Below are positions 1 to 9,154 of a stretch of DNA of 64,000 nucleotides, one piece after another. Below the pieces are notes generated by a model. That model was not told where the DNA came from, searched no databases, and saw nothing but the letters and a program-made list of their open reading frames with translations. The stretch comes from Knufia peltigerae (lineage: Eukaryota; Ascomycota; Eurotiomycetes; Chaetothyriales; Trichomeriaceae), in assembly GCA_030247855.1 (NCBI GenBank), contig JAPDRN010000020.1:306169-370168 (forward strand), read 5' to 3'. Numbering within the stretch: position 1 is the first letter of the stretch; every line of letters starts with the position of its first letter. A program made the translations under genes and the position numbers.

Positions 1-327
1 GTCGTTGCCTAGCAGTTTCTCATTGAGGACGCTGCTCTGACCTTGTTGCGCAACGTCTGCGATCCATATGCTTCTGATGCGGAAGCCGTTCTTCTTTGAC
101 CTTGCGTGGATATCATCCCATAGTGGCTCGTAAAGCTCTTTTGGAAATGCATTGGCATGTGCGCCTATGATTGTTACATCGCCGGGCTGAGGATTAGGAT
201 TGTCCTTGGGTATATATTGCTTGACTGCGAGGTGCAAGACGTCCTCTTGTGAGCCGCTCAATGCCCGTGGGTATTCGCGAATGTGTTGGCAGGGTATTTT
301 ATGTTCGACGACGTGGAAGGAGGACAT
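1..327 (-). CDS. Alpha/beta hydrolase, Lpx1/Akt2-like (5' part only)
   Basis: Open frame of 109 codons from the ATG at 327 running off the left edge without a stop. The product begins MSSFHVVEHKIPCQHIREYP and ends ...VLNEKLLGND at the edge. This N-terminus, with the PGDVTIIGAHANAFPKELYEPLW segment, is typical of fungal alpha/beta hydrolases related to yeast peroxisomal lipase Lpx1 and to Akt2-type hydrolases of host-selective toxin clusters. The nucleophile elbow and the possible C-terminal peroxisomal signal lie outside the window, so activity and location cannot be judged. The family call alone does not imply toxin biosynthesis; most fungal homologs are housekeeping or uncharacterised. It is divergent from the BRCT gene, sharing about 670 bp of upstream DNA. 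Confidence 0.7.
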   Translation of the reverse strand, partial: MSSFHVVEHKIPCQHIREYPRALSGSQEDVLHLAVKQYIPKDNPNPQPGDVTIIGAHANAFPKELYEPLWDDIHARSKKNGFRIRSIWIADVAQQGQSSVLNEKLLGND

Positions 328-995
328 TGTGACGGATACTCAGCGCTGCACCTCGAGGACCTCACACCGTCCGCTCTTTTCATGTGGAAGCAAGTATGTT
401 GGCAATAAAATGAACTTTTGATGGTGTAGGGTGGAAAGTGCACTTGCCGACTGCGCGCCAGCCCTGCGACTTGTTCAGAAAAGAGCCGAGGCTCAAACGG
501 TAGTTGGTATTGCCATATCCGTACAGTACGGAAGAGTACCGTCCCGAAGATGAAGCGTCGCCTCCGCTTGAGTGAGTTGCTGCTGGGATCAATGCGGCTC
601 CGACATCATCTCGCGTACCTGAGGTACAATAGGTAGACATGCGTATGGAGGTTACCGACACTGGCAATGTAGTGTCCCTGTTTGTACGAAGCACGGTAGA
701 CTGTAATCTGTAATAGTGGCTGTTCTAAGCCATCAGGCTGCTGGCTCAAGTACAAGAACCACTTTCGTATCACCACGTGACCAGTTTGGCGGGCGCGTGT
801 CAATCGCGTTGATTGCTTTTTCGACGCGTGCCTGCGCTTTACTGTACATACGCACTTACTGTTGCCACAAAAGTCCTCCACTCGATTCACATTCGGTCCC
901 AGTCTCTACAGGCGATGTAGTTGTCCATGACCGGTCTTTTCGATACATGTAGGGGTCTTGTGCGTAGTTTTGTCGGTACCTCGCCTTCTGCCAAT
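328..995. promoter_or_regulatory. Divergent intergenic region, hydrolase / BRCT gene
   Basis: 668 bp between two divergent starts. Several short frames occur, but none has splice-compatible continuation or a recognisable motif, so I treat it as shared upstream DNA. Confidence 0.5.
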
Positions 996-3581
996 ATGAA
1001 CGATCTCGAGCACACCAAAAAACGCGGCACATTCGCTCAATGCAGCTTCATCATCGTCCGTTCTGCAAGTCTAGGTCCCGAACAGGCCCAAGAGGTAAGA
1101 TGCTAGTCGGGGAACATAATGACTGGTGCTGATTGATTCAATTAGCTCGCCGGTGAACTGAGACTACACGATGGCGAAGTCATCTTCGACGACTATCCTG
1201 AGAACAATCTCGACCTGAACGGGGTCACGCACGTCGTCTCTGCCACCTACGACTTTCCCGATTATCATGCCTGCGTCGAAGCCTTTATTCCGGTGGTCAG
1301 ACCCACCTGGGTTACGCACTCCTTAGCGAAGAACAAACTGCTGAACCCCCGACAATACAATCCCGATCCGCGCTACTTCATGTCTGATGTTGTCGCATGC
1401 GTCGCAGATCTCCCAGAAGGGGACGCAGACGCTATTGCTGGCGGGATTCTAGCAATGGGTGGACTTTTTTCTCTCAGACTCACAAACCAGGTCACCCATG
1501 TGATCGCACTTACCGTCGAATCGGACGTCTGTCATAGAGTGATAGATGGGCAACTCAGGATCAAGGTTGTTTTACCGCATTGGGTGGATGACTGCTTGAA
1601 GCTGGGGAGAAAAATCGACGAGCATCCATATTCTCTGCCAGATCCCGACATATTGAAAGGTCCGACGGAGAAGGTGCCAATTGCGAAACGCAAGACCCAG
1701 GTGGAAGGGGCAGTAAATCCAGATCCGTCTCAAGAAGGCCAAGAACCGGTTGGCCCTCGAAAGCTGAACAAAGTTTTCAAAAAGAAGACAGTAATGCTAT
1801 CCAAAGATCTTCGCATATCGAACAATCTCAGAGAAATACTGGACGGAATTGTTACCACCAGTGGTGGTAAGCTAACCGACTCGGTCATGGATGCCGATAT
1901 GTTCATTTGCAAATACCGCAGTGGCGAAGAGTATCGGATGGCTTCGCGGGCAGGCAAAGATGTTGGTAACCTCGCCTGGCTCTACTACTTGATTCAGACC
2001 GACGAGTGGACGTCTCCTCTACGGCGCATGCTACACTATCCTGTCGCACGAGAAGGACTTCCGGGATTTCAGGGGCTCAAAATCAGTCTGTCAAACTACA
2101 GTGGTGATGCACGAACGTATCTGGAAAATTTGATCTATGCAACAGGAGCAGAATGCACCAAGACGCTGAAACAAGACAATACCCATCTAATCACGGCTCA
2201 TGTTCTCAGCGAAAAATGCGCTGCCGCAAAGGACTGGGGTATCCACATTATCAACCACCTCTGGCTCGAGGAGAGCTACGCTCAGTGGACGATGAAGAGC
2301 ATTACGGACAACAAATACACACATTTCCCAAGGCGGACCAATCTCGGCGAGGTTGTTGGCCATACACAGCTAGATCGTACCGTTCTTGAACGACATTTCT
2401 TCCCACCGGAGGAAGATGTCGAGATGGCTGATGTCGCGGATGCAAAGCCTATGCAGCAAGTCAACAACAACACAATTTCGGCAACCAGATTAGATCAAGC
2501 ACAGAACCATGACAGTGATGCTCGCGAAAGAAACGGAAAACCACGCACACCTGCGCCATCTAAGTTTATCACCACCGGTAAAGAGAATATTACACCGTCG
2601 ACTACCAATAGTCGCAAGTCAAAAGAAGTTGCTTCAGCTCGACTGCATGAGATGACACCAGACATTCTCCTGTACGAGAAAGAACGAAAGCGTGCCGGTG
2701 GAGTCATCTATGGAGGTCGACGCAAGACCGACGAAGGCCGCATAGAGGTGGGCCGAAAGCGATCTGTTGATGAAGCATCGGATCATGAAACTACTGAGGG
2801 CGAAGCTAAGAAAGTTAAACGTGAGAACACGCCGCCAGCTATGCATCTTGTCATATCCGGTTACGATAAGTGGGTTGGTCGGGCGAAGCTTGAAGACAAT
2901 GACAAAGTGGGTAACGTATATTCTATATTCAGGTATGTATACTGACATGTTTAGAAACGTCTTCGGAGCCTAGGGGTTGTATGCACCATGGATCCTAGTC
3001 GAGCGACGCATCTTGTTGCTCCGCGTGTTGTCCGCACGATGAAATTTGTGACAGCGCTCGCATACGCTCCCATGGTTCTCTCCACTAGCTACATTGAGGC
3101 TTGTCTGGAAGCAAATGAATTGCTCGACCCTGGGCGATTTAGATTGACCGACAAGGAGAGCGAGAAGAAATTAGGAGTTTCTCTGAAGCTATCTCGCGAA
3201 CGTGCTCAGAAGAACCGCAATCAATTGCTTCAAGGCCGTACAATATATTGTATGGAAGATATCCGCGGAGGATTCGATACCTTCAAAACGATTGTGGATG
3301 CCAACGGTGGTGACTGCAGGCTGTGGCGCGGCCGAAAGGGTACAACTGTGCCTTCCAAGCGAGCCGATAGCGAGGCCAGTACTGACATCGACGCTACCAA
3401 TGATGTGTATCTCCTGAGTAACGACACTGATCGGAAAGAGACTACACCCTTATGGACAAGATTCAAGGAGATGGCCGAAGGCAGTCGCAAAATTCCACGT
3501 ATTGTCTCAGCGGACTGGTTGCTGGAGACAGCTATGTCCCAGAAGCTGCTACCCACACAGCAGTATGAGCTCGAGGACTGA
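996..3581 (+). CDS. BRCT-repeat genome-maintenance protein, Rtt107/Brc1-like
   Basis: Three exons: 996-1094, 1146-2906, 2955-3581; about 828 aa. The donor at 2907 (GTGGGT) and acceptor at 2954, with CTGAC just upstream, restore phase 0. N-terminal half has BRCT-like units: FAQCSFIIVRS...VTHVVSATYDFPDY...VRPTWVTHS, then VLPHWVDDCLKLGRKIDEHPY, then AWLYYLIQTDEWTSP and IINHLWLEESY. A charged linker follows (about residues 400-560). The C-terminal pair is HLVISGYDKW...THLVAPRVVRTMKF...YIEACLEANELLDPGRF and ...RIVSADWLLETAMSQKLLP. Six BRCTs with this layout are the hallmark of Rtt107 (yeast) and Brc1 (fission yeast), scaffolds that bind phosphorylated H2A at stalled forks. Convergent with VPS25, about 90 bp apart. 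Confidence 0.88.
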
Positions 3582-3672
3582 TGGAGATACTGTGTTTACG
3601 ATTTCCATGAATATTCACGACCAGCGAAGCATTGTGGAGGCTGATGTCGATATGGAGGTGAATGTGTGACTG

Positions 3673-4239
3673 TTAGAAGAATTTGACACCCTGCTGGTCT
3701 TCTGTGCCAAACACTTGAGCTCTGCCCTTCTTGACCAAAGTAGCGAGACTCTTGCGGAGGACGTCCATGTCGAGTCCATAAAATTCTTGCTTTTCGGTTG
3801 TTTCTCCCTGAACCAATTCATACAGAGTCAACACCGTGCCCTTTTGTCCTGTTTCCTCTACCCAGGTTGCAATGACTGTCGCCCATTCTTCGGGTTTTCG
3901 CCACCAGACCCACGCTTCAGACTTCTCAAGTCCCAGCCATTCGGCTCGTTCATCACCGTCCTTGCTCACCATATAATCAATGACAGCCTTGGCGTCCTGA
4001 AGACTCAATCTTTTTCTCAGGGTTGAATTGTTGAACAGCGGGGTGTCGAGAGCGTCGATGATGGTGATTTTGAATATTCTGTGATGCTTGCAATATCTCT
4101 GGACCAGAATTGACCATTTCTTCAACTGGGCTTGCCGCGTCAACGCCGTTGGTTGTGGACTGAAAAATGGTGGAAAGTTATAGCTTTTTGGAAATTCGAA
4201 GGCTGGACTATCTCCCGCTTCTTGCGTTGCCGCCGCCAT
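3673..4239 (-). CDS. VPS25: ESCRT-II subunit Vps25
   Basis: Single exon, 188 aa if it starts at the MAAATQEAG methionine (4239); an in-frame ATG ten codons upstream (4269) is possible. Vps25 is the ESCRT-II subunit that recruits ESCRT-III on endosomes during sorting of ubiquitinated membrane proteins into multivesicular bodies. Family signs: the N-terminal FPKSYNFPPFFSPQPT segment with the PPF-type motif that contacts the core, QLKKWSILVQRYCKHHRI, then two winged-helix repeats including WWRKPEEWATVIATWVEETGQKG and the end segment FYGLDMDVLRKSLATLVKKGRAQVF. Length matches the family (about 175-200 aa). No introns. Confidence 0.93.
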   Translation of the reverse strand: MAAATQEAGDSPAFEFPKSYNFPPFFSPQPTALTRQAQLKKWSILVQRYCKHHRIFKITIIDALDTPLFNNSTLRKRLSLQDAKAVIDYMVSKDGDERAEWLGLEKSEAWVWWRKPEEWATVIATWVEETGQKGTVLTLYELVQGETTEKQEFYGLDMDVLRKSLATLVKKGRAQVFGTEDQQGVKFF

Positions 4240-4269
4240 TCTTGTCAATATCTCCTCGGTGATAATCAA

Positions 4270-4972
4270 TTTACGACATTGCCTGAGGGTTGCGGCCCTG
4301 GATGTCTTTTCTCAGGGCCAAGGTAAAACGTTTGCGGTTGAAATTTCAATGACTATACTAACAACGCGGCAGCCTGACGGATTTAGTATAACCTGATAAC
4401 TCCTTGGATGGACAATATCGAAAGGTATCAGATGTTGGCAAGGAATACATGGCGTCGATGGTGCTGTAGTATGAGGTCCGTCGAGGACAAACATCCGATA
4501 TTTTCCCGGAGCTTGGCGCCCATAGATGTTCTACGCCATGCCGCTTTAAACCAGGCTGTTTTCGAGTTTACTGACCTCGTCGCGCCTCTTCTCTTGGTTC
4601 TTGAGCCTGTATCTGCGCAAAGTTCGGCAAAACCATCGAACCCAAGTGAGTGGCGAGAATCGAAATGGTAGCTCTAAGTGCTTTACAATATTCCTTCAAC
4701 CAACGCGACGACAAGATCTTGGCATTGCAATGTCAAGTCAATACCTTCTATTGAAACCATGAGGTCGTTCTAGCATCCACATCCCTGAAGAAGTGCTCCT
4801 AGGGTACAGAAACAGCAATAGCATCAGCTAATCAAGATGCTCGCCACTTGTCCCTCAACTTTCGGGGACTGCATATACCAACTTCCGTACAAAGTCTCGA
4901 GGCTAACCAAAGCACCTACGGCCCTTTACACCAGAAGATGTGCCTGGTATCCAGCAGATCTATCATTCACAC
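4270..4972. other. Intergenic, no gene seen
   Basis: About 700 bp holding the VPS25 upstream region and the 3' flank of the maltose permease gene. A short plus-strand frame at 4408-4671 has no recognisable motif. Confidence 0.5.
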
Positions 4973-6634
4973 TCACTCACCATCTCCATAAGAAGAATTG
5001 CGCTCTCGAAGAGCTCCCTCGTTACCTGTCACTCCACGGAGCACATCAACATCGTAATTCTTGAACTGCCTGGCTGGAACTTTGTTCTCGAAAAGCAGAT
5101 CCAACTCTAGGAAGGTGCGGTCTTTGATCTCGGGCAGTCGGAAGTAACAGTAGATGAACAACACCACATTGAAGCCTCCCCAGAAGAAGCCAGCCTTTCC
5201 TCGCCAGTTCCAGTCGTCGCTGTTGATCTGGTAGCTGGTAAGCACGTTGTTAATGACTGTTGCGACTTGGTAGGCGTTGCGAGCGAGCACAGCAGTCTTA
5301 GCTCGAAGACGGCTGGAACCGAGATCAGCGACGATGATGTAGGCAAGGGGGCCAATGGTCATGGAATAACTGAAAATGTAGATCATAAGGACGGCTCCCG
5401 TCGCCCAGGCGACACTGCCTTGGGGTGCCGGAATTCCCAGACCACCGACGACGATCTGGGTTATGGCGCTGATGACAAGGCCCCAGAGCATCAATGTGCG
5501 GCGCCCGACATGAGGAAGAATGAACCACATGACAATGCCACCAAAGAATGCAATGGCTTGTTGACCCAGGCTCAAGCTGAAGGCGTTCGCAGGGCTGAAG
5601 CCAGCTTGCTCGAAGAAGTAAGTCGCGAAGCCCACGATTGCGAAGCCACAGAAAGGCTGTACAATCCATGTCATACAGGCGATCTCGGTCCGACGGAGAT
5701 TTGTTCCCTTCAAGCAATGCAAATACGATGTCCCTGCTTGTAATTCAACTTCGTGCTGGTTGGTCGCGGTGATCTGAACGAGGTAGTTCTCTATCTCTTC
5801 CGGGCTGAAACCGCCAAAGAGTCGATTCAAGCTCTTTCGGGCATCTTCAGTACGACCTTGTCTCACCAACCAGTAAGGAGACTCTGGAGCAAAGAATGTT
5901 CCGATAAGGATGATGGGGGGCCAGATCCACTGTGTGGCGAAAGGGACCTTGTAGCCCCAGTGTGATTCCGTGTTAACAAATGCTCGCAATACTCCGGCTG
6001 AGATGACTTTCCCGATGGTCCAGCAGAGGTTGACCCACGTCGTCAAGTATGGTCTCAGGACCAGCGGGCAGACATCTGCGGCATAGACAGTGGTCAAGGT
6101 GAGGAAAACTGACAGAGGAAAGCCGAAGAGAAGTTCCGCCCCCGTCAAGACCTTCAGATCAGTGGCGAAGAATTGCATGAAAATGATTGCGGCCGTGAAA
6201 ACGCAGGTAGCCATGACTGTTTTCCGAAAGCCATATCTATCCGAAGCCCAGCCGGCGATGAAGAGTCCGAAGAATTGTCCAAGCATAACAGCATTAGAAA
6301 CGATGCTTTGCCATTTGGCGGTGATGTTGTACGTGCCGTCCTCCTTTTCTGTGCCAAATTTCTCTTTGAATGAGGGAAGACCGTACAGGGAATTCAGAAG
6401 GATTGCGTCGTACCCTTCCATGATGACGGCGATTGACAAGAAGCCCGACCAGAAGACTGCGCTGTAACATCGGCGCAAGCCTTGACGGAGAGACCGATGG
6501 ACCTCGGCCTCATGTCCGTCGACGATCCGGTCACCTTTCATGTCTCCAACGCTTGTCTGGGGCTCACCCAAGACATGTACCACTTTCTCAGGGTCTGATG
6601 AGGCCATTTGGGTAGGCTCTTGAGTGGAAGCCAT
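4973..6634 (-). CDS. MFS alpha-glucoside (maltose-type) permease
   Basis: Single exon, 553 aa from the ATG at 6634 (MASTQEPTQM); the open frame extends upstream but the first 35 codons read as leader. Sugar-porter family features: GYDAILLNSLYGLPSFKEKFG after TM1, ASDRYGFRKTVMATC in loop 2-3, FAPESPYWLVRQGR before the central loop, HVGRRTLMLWG in loop 8-9. The SLRQGLRRCYSAVFWS lead-in and GYDAILLN motif are typical of yeast Agt1/Mal11-type alpha-glucoside:proton symporters. It should import maltose or related alpha-glucosides across the plasma membrane. It is divergent from the maltase gene (about 665 bp between starts), like MALT-MALS in yeast. Substrate range is inferred from family and neighbour. 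Confidence 0.88.
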   Translation of the reverse strand: MASTQEPTQMASSDPEKVVHVLGEPQTSVGDMKGDRIVDGHEAEVHRSLRQGLRRCYSAVFWSGFLSIAVIMEGYDAILLNSLYGLPSFKEKFGTEKEDGTYNITAKWQSIVSNAVMLGQFFGLFIAGWASDRYGFRKTVMATCVFTAAIIFMQFFATDLKVLTGAELLFGFPLSVFLTLTTVYAADVCPLVLRPYLTTWVNLCWTIGKVISAGVLRAFVNTESHWGYKVPFATQWIWPPIILIGTFFAPESPYWLVRQGRTEDARKSLNRLFGGFSPEEIENYLVQITATNQHEVELQAGTSYLHCLKGTNLRRTEIACMTWIVQPFCGFAIVGFATYFFEQAGFSPANAFSLSLGQQAIAFFGGIVMWFILPHVGRRTLMLWGLVISAITQIVVGGLGIPAPQGSVAWATGAVLMIYIFSYSMTIGPLAYIIVADLGSSRLRAKTAVLARNAYQVATVINNVLTSYQINSDDWNWRGKAGFFWGGFNVVLFIYCYFRLPEIKDRTFLELDLLFENKVPARQFKNYDVDVLRGVTGNEGALRERNSSYGDGE

Positions 6635-7298
6635 GTCTGTCAAGGATTGTGATTTAACGCGAGCGAAGAAGAGGAACCTTTGGAAGATATGGGCGCCTAT
6701 GATGGAGAGATGGCCACGTTTGGGCGTAGCAGTTGGCAACTTATATACATCTCCATCTCTACCAGATCTTCAGTTCGCACGCGACAGTTCGGGAACCTTG
6801 CAACACCTGATAGAAGACGAGGTCGAGGCACAGGTCACGAATTCTAGAACTTGGCTGTTCCCCGTGGCTGATCTGGTTATGCTCCACAAACGTTCCGCGC
6901 GGGTAAACGACCTTCGCCGCGGCGGAAGCTCAGTGAGTCACGGCACACATGAGTACGTTCGAGATGGAATTGGCGCTTCAACATTGAGTGTCTAAACCAG
7001 ATACGGGCTTTGGGGCCTTCGCGATCAAAGCGTAACGTGGCACGATTGGTGAATGCTTTTCTATCTGTGTACCCACACTGTATTCATTACCTTACAAGTG
7101 GAGTAGAGTTACTTGATTGCATGACTATCTTAACGGCAGATTCATTGAGATGACCTGCCTATCTGGAAAATCCTCAAGTTGGTGAGCTTGAAGTGGCGTC
7201 CACTGCAAGAAAAACGGGCGCATGCATCTCCTATAAAAGTCGAACTAAGTTGGCAAGCCACGGAATCGATGTGTGTTTCTCAATCTTTTCTATCTACG
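6635..7298. promoter_or_regulatory. Divergent MAL-type promoter region
   Basis: 664 bp separate the permease and maltase start codons, the usual place for joint control by a Zn2Cys6 activator. It contains the 10-bp perfect palindrome CGCCGCGGCG (6915-6924) inside TTCGCCGCGGCGGAAG, giving closely spaced CCG/CGG triplets, and one GTGGAG (7098-7103) that fits the CreA consensus SYGGRG. Both are sequence matches only. Confidence 0.45.
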
Positions 7299-9020
7299 AT
7301 GGGTTCTCTAGCCACAATCGCCAAACCTTGGTGGAAGGATGCGGTCGTCTATCAAGTGTGGCCGGCCAGTTTCAAGGATACCAACGATGATGGCGTTGGT
7401 GACATCAAAGGCGTTATCGAGTCCTTGGACCACATCCAGGGTCTAGGTGCCGATACTGTCTGGATGTGTCCCATCTACGCTAGCCCTCGCATCGACTTTG
7501 GCTATGATATCTCTGATTATGAGGCCATCGATCCAAACTTCGGTACCATGGAGGATGTCGAAGACTTGATCCGTGGCTGTCACGATCGTGGCATGAAATT
7601 CATGATGGACTTGGTAGTCAACCACACCTCAGACCAGCACAAATGGTTCCAAGAATCTCGAAGCTCCAAGACCAACCCCAAGCGTGACTGGTATATCTGG
7701 CGCCCTGCTAAATACGACGAGCAAGGGAACCGCATCCCTCCCAACAATTGGCGATCCAACTTTGTGGGTAGCACGTGGACCTGGGACGAGACGACCCAAG
7801 AATACTACCTCCATCTCTTCGCTCCCGAGCAACCCGACCTCAACTGGGACAACTTGGAACTGCGCAAGGCGGTCTATGACAGCGCCGTCAGGTTTTGGCT
7901 GGAAAAGGGCATCGACGGCTTCCGGATCGACACCATGACCATTTACAGCAAGAACCCTGCGTTGCCCGACGCACCGATCACGGATCCCGGCTCCCCATAC
8001 CAGACTGGACGAAAGTGGTACGGTGACCAGCCCAAGGTCTTTGAGATCCTCTCAGAGATGACGGCGATCATGGACGAGTACGGAGAGAAAATCACCGTTG
8101 GCGAGTTTGGTGGGCTCAAAGATCTGAGCGTCGCACTCGACTACGTCGGGGCCAGCAAACGTTGCGTCGGCATGGGCTTCCAGTTCGAGACGGTGTGCAT
8201 CGGATACGCCCTGAACCACTGGCACATCCGCGACTTCCCCCTACAAGAGTTCAAGCAGACGGTCGGCAAGTGGCAGCAATTCGTCGAGGGCAACGACGGC
8301 TGGACGTGCATGTTCCTCGAGAACCACGACATTGCACGGTCGGTCTCGCGATTCGGCAACGACTCTCCGGAATTTCGGGCCGTGTCCGCAAAGATGCTGG
8401 CCGTTTTACAGGCGACGGCGACGGGGACCCTGTTCATCTACCAAGGGCAGGAGATCGGCATGACCAACATTCCCAAATCCTGGCCCATCGAGGAGTACCT
8501 GGACATCAGTTCGCAAAACTACTGGAAAGACCTGACGTCGTCCACGGACGACAAGGCCGAACTGGACAAGGCCATGGCCAAAGTCCAGAAAGTCGCCAGG
8601 GACCACGCCAGAACCCCAATGCAGTGGAGCGACAAGCCCCATGGAGGCTTCACCACATCTCCCAATGGACCCTGGATGCGCACCAACGACAATTATGTCG
8701 ACATCAACGTGGAGAAACAGGTCAAGGAGACCGACAGTGTGCTGTCGTTCTGGAAACGTATGTTGGCGCTGCGCAAGCAGTACTCGGACGTCTTCGTCCA
8801 TGGAACGTGGAGAACGTTGGACGCCGAGAACCCGGCGACCATGACATATGTCAAGGACGGAGGAGACAAGAGGGCTCTGGTCGTGCTCAACTTTACCGAG
8901 AAATCCCAGCCTTCCAATATACCAGAAGAGTTCAAGGGTTTGGAAGCCGCGATTACAAACGTCGACGAGTCGGTGCCTGACACGCTGAGTCCGTTCGAAG
9001 GAAGAGTTTACATCAGGTAG
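7299..9020 (+). CDS. GH13 alpha-glucosidase (maltase)
   Basis: Single exon, 573 aa from the ATG at 7299 (MGSLATIAKPWWKDAVVYQV); the frame is open upstream but without another ATG. Hydrolyses terminal alpha-1,4-glucosidic bonds of maltose, probably intracellularly, since no signal peptide is visible. GH13 regions: WWKDAVVYQVWPASFKDTN, MDLVVNHTSDQHKWF, GIDGFRIDTM (nucleophile D211), TVGEFGG (acid/base E269) and FLENHDIARS (stabiliser D344). YQGQEIGMTN and RTPMQWS also match. Region V and length match fungal GH13 subfamily 40 maltases. Divergent from the permease and convergent with the regulator, completing a three-gene locus. Confidence 0.95.
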   Translation: MGSLATIAKPWWKDAVVYQVWPASFKDTNDDGVGDIKGVIESLDHIQGLGADTVWMCPIYASPRIDFGYDISDYEAIDPNFGTMEDVEDLIRGCHDRGMKFMMDLVVNHTSDQHKWFQESRSSKTNPKRDWYIWRPAKYDEQGNRIPPNNWRSNFVGSTWTWDETTQEYYLHLFAPEQPDLNWDNLELRKAVYDSAVRFWLEKGIDGFRIDTMTIYSKNPALPDAPITDPGSPYQTGRKWYGDQPKVFEILSEMTAIMDEYGEKITVGEFGGLKDLSVALDYVGASKRCVGMGFQFETVCIGYALNHWHIRDFPLQEFKQTVGKWQQFVEGNDGWTCMFLENHDIARSVSRFGNDSPEFRAVSAKMLAVLQATATGTLFIYQGQEIGMTNIPKSWPIEEYLDISSQNYWKDLTSSTDDKAELDKAMAKVQKVARDHARTPMQWSDKPHGGFTTSPNGPWMRTNDNYVDINVEKQVKETDSVLSFWKRMLALRKQYSDVFVHGTWRTLDAENPATMTYVKDGGDKRALVVLNFTEKSQPSNIPEEFKGLEAAITNVDESVPDTLSPFEGRVYIR

Positions 9021-9154
9021 ATAACGACTATTCGTACGAATGATGGCATATAGATGGGGGTACAAGTGGTAGTTTAACAGAAAGTCATCAAGTTGTTTAC
9101 ATCTATAGAAGTCAAGCATGTGCAAGGTGATAATTCATTGAATTCGGGACTGAT

